NCBI GenBank assembly: GCA_019914945.1 | Contig: CM034109.1 | Location: forward strand, 434,001 to 498,000 | Length of the DNA stretch: 64,000 nt | Direction: 5' to 3' | Source of the DNA: Typha latifolia | Taxonomy: Eukaryota > Streptophyta > Magnoliopsida > Poales > Typhaceae | Shown here: positions 63,001 through 64,000 of the stretch, piece by piece | Layout: every line of letters begins with the position of its first letter | Position numbering within the stretch: the stretch's first letter is position 1 | The notes under the pieces: generated by a model | The model's database searches: none | Seen by the model: the letters and a program-made list of their open reading frames with translations, nothing else | Told to the model about the DNA's origin: nothing | Translations under genes and position numbers: made by a program

Positions 63001-63497
63001 GCTTTACAACAAGCGAATCAACAATTAGTATGTCACGAATCATGAACCACTGACATTGTGATCCATATATTCGAAACAAGAAAGATTGCTAACAAATAAA
63101 TATATTTCTACCAAAAGAGGAGATTCTTACACTTCTGTGCATTAAAGAACATGAGGGCCTTATGCAAAGCAATGCAGTACTCATCCAGTGGCGAAGCAGT
63201 CTCCCTATTCTCCGGTAGCCTCTTAACGACGACGATTCGGATGCCAACGACGAAGAAAGCTATCAAAATTGAAATCGCCACCCACATAAACAATTTGCGC
63301 TGACAAATAATACAGCCCAAGTCAATGTATTTGTCCTTCTTCTTGGACTCCCGGGGAGACAAAAGCCATCCCTGCTGTGTCTCGTCCAACTGCTGCCGGA
63401 GCACGGCCGACCGATCCAACTCCAAGTCCGGGCTGTTCTCATCCTCCACCTCGAATTGGATCTCAAATGAACCTCCCCAGTGGTTGGCGGAGTACAT
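60020..63497 (-). CDS. Membrane-anchored GH9 endo-1,4-beta-glucanase, KORRIGAN-like
   Basis: Five exons in transcript order: 63131-63497, 62183-62490, 60778-61375, 60509-60681 and 60020-60424. They give 616 codons plus TGA, close to the ~620 of KORRIGAN. The cytosolic N-terminus has [10 protein letters not shown] and [15 protein letters not shown], followed by one membrane span ([16 protein letters not shown]), a type II topology. The GH9 domain shows [84 protein letters not shown] and [17 protein letters not shown] (catalytic Glu). The C-terminus is Pro-rich ([11 protein letters not shown]), as in KORRIGAN. These enzymes act in cellulose synthesis at the plasma membrane and Golgi. Oddities: the catalytic D-A-G-D motif reads D-S-G-E (residues 159-162), and the usual CHSCSDLAAE segment reads [10 protein letters not shown]. 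The leader probably has an intron (TTAATAG acceptor just upstream of the ATG). Confidence 0.95.
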
Positions 63498-63575
63498 TTT
63501 TGCTCCACCTCCTATTAAGAATTAACCACACCTAATTCACGTGAAAAAAAAGGAAAGCAAAGAGGACTCAGATTA
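63498..63575 (-). promoter_or_regulatory. 5' leader of the GH9 gene
   Basis: An acceptor-like TTCTTAATAG precedes GAGGTGGAGCAAAAATG, so the sequence above about 63520 is probably a 5' UTR intron rather than the promoter itself. Confidence 0.4.
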
Positions 63576-64000
63576 TATTGATCAAGAAAACAATCAAAAC
63601 AAAGATACACCCAAATGAGATTTCTACGTAACCAAAGAGAAGAAATCAATCATCAAAACTTCAACTATGAGTATAAAAAAGTTGATTGAAATACACAGAG
63701 GAGCAAAAGGAAAGAATCGTCTAGAACACTCAGGTGAGATTAACCACAGCAAACGATCAAAACAAAGAAAACCCAAATGAGATTTCTATGAAACAAAGCT
63801 GAAAAACTCATCAAACTTTCAACATTTACTATACAAAGGTGATTGAAAACACATAGAAGAGCAAGAAAAGAATGGTCTAGAGCACCCAGATGACATTGAT
63901 CAAGCAAACGACCAAAACAAACAAAACCATATGAGATTTCTATGTATCCAATGTGAACAACTCATTAAAGCTTCATCTTTGAGTATAGGAAGAAAAGAAT
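63576..64000. repeat. Tandem repeat, unit ~155-162 bp, continuing past the window
   Basis: Three diverged units are seen, marked by (C/T)ATGAGATTTCTA at 63615, 63777 and 63931, and by GAT(C/T)AA, ATCAAAACAAAG and AGAGCAA(A/G)A(A/G)GAAAGAAT at matching offsets. The unit is A-rich and non-coding. The third unit is cut by the window end. Confidence 0.85.

Noticed and set aside
1..64000. CRISPR array, bacterial operon or viral cluster
   Set aside because: Every recognised gene is a multi-exon plant nuclear gene; the repeats found are transposable elements, microsatellites or local duplications without spacer-repeat periodicity.

Overview
This 64 kb window is nuclear DNA of a flowering plant. The signs are genes split by many GT-AG introns, an AT-rich background, plant-specific protein families (DCD domain, Mei2-like, SH4/ASR3-type trihelix, KORRIGAN-type GH9), non-LTR RNase H relics, MITEs, a tRNA-derived SINE and long (CT)n and (AT)n tracts. 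Very GC-rich first exons inside AT-rich DNA (for example 51.8-52.5 kb) lean towards a monocot, but that is inference and no species is claimed. I rebuilt gene models by hand from family similarity, splice signals and phase.

Layout. 1.0-4.1 kb (-): 5' part of a DCD-domain gene whose 3' exons are not in the window. 4.5-7.1 kb: a MITE and two GAGCTCGAG-rich DNA-transposon-like elements, the second ending about 200 bp before the next start codon. 7.3-11.5 kb (+) and 12.9-19.2 kb (-): two convergent otubain-type deubiquitinase genes with matching exon lengths, hence an old inverted tandem duplication. Both have long acidic N-terminal extensions; the minus copy has a duplicated acidic exon and a repeated C-terminal insert. 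20.2-20.5 kb: RNase H relic. 21.2-31.2 kb (-): a 14-coding-exon Mei2-like RNA-binding protein gene of 1009 codons, with at least two transposon insertions in its introns. 32.3-51.8 kb: a gene-poor, AT-rich stretch of nearly 20 kb holding a LINE relic, a 3.0 kb TG...CA element resembling a solo LTR, several MITEs or foldback elements, a 200-bp direct-repeat pair and a SINE. 51.8-55.0 kb (+): an ASR3-like trihelix transcription factor with a start-stop uORF beside its start codon. 55.9-58.4 kb (-): an acidic nuclear-type protein, tentatively TSSC4-like. 60.0-63.5 kb (-): a membrane-anchored KORRIGAN-like GH9 endoglucanase with an unusual catalytic motif (D-S-G-E instead of D-A-G-D). 63.6-64.0 kb: a ~155-162 bp tandem repeat upstream of it, running off the end.

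Nothing shows that these genes act in one pathway. They look like an ordinary plant gene neighbourhood: protein turnover (OTUB pair), RNA binding (Mei2-like), transcription (trihelix), possible snRNP biology (TSSC4-like) and cell-wall synthesis (GH9). I did not find a convincing new biological system. The most useful observations are the diverged inverted OTUB pair, the GH9 catalytic substitution, the start-stop uORF and several mobile-element families defined by copies inside the window.
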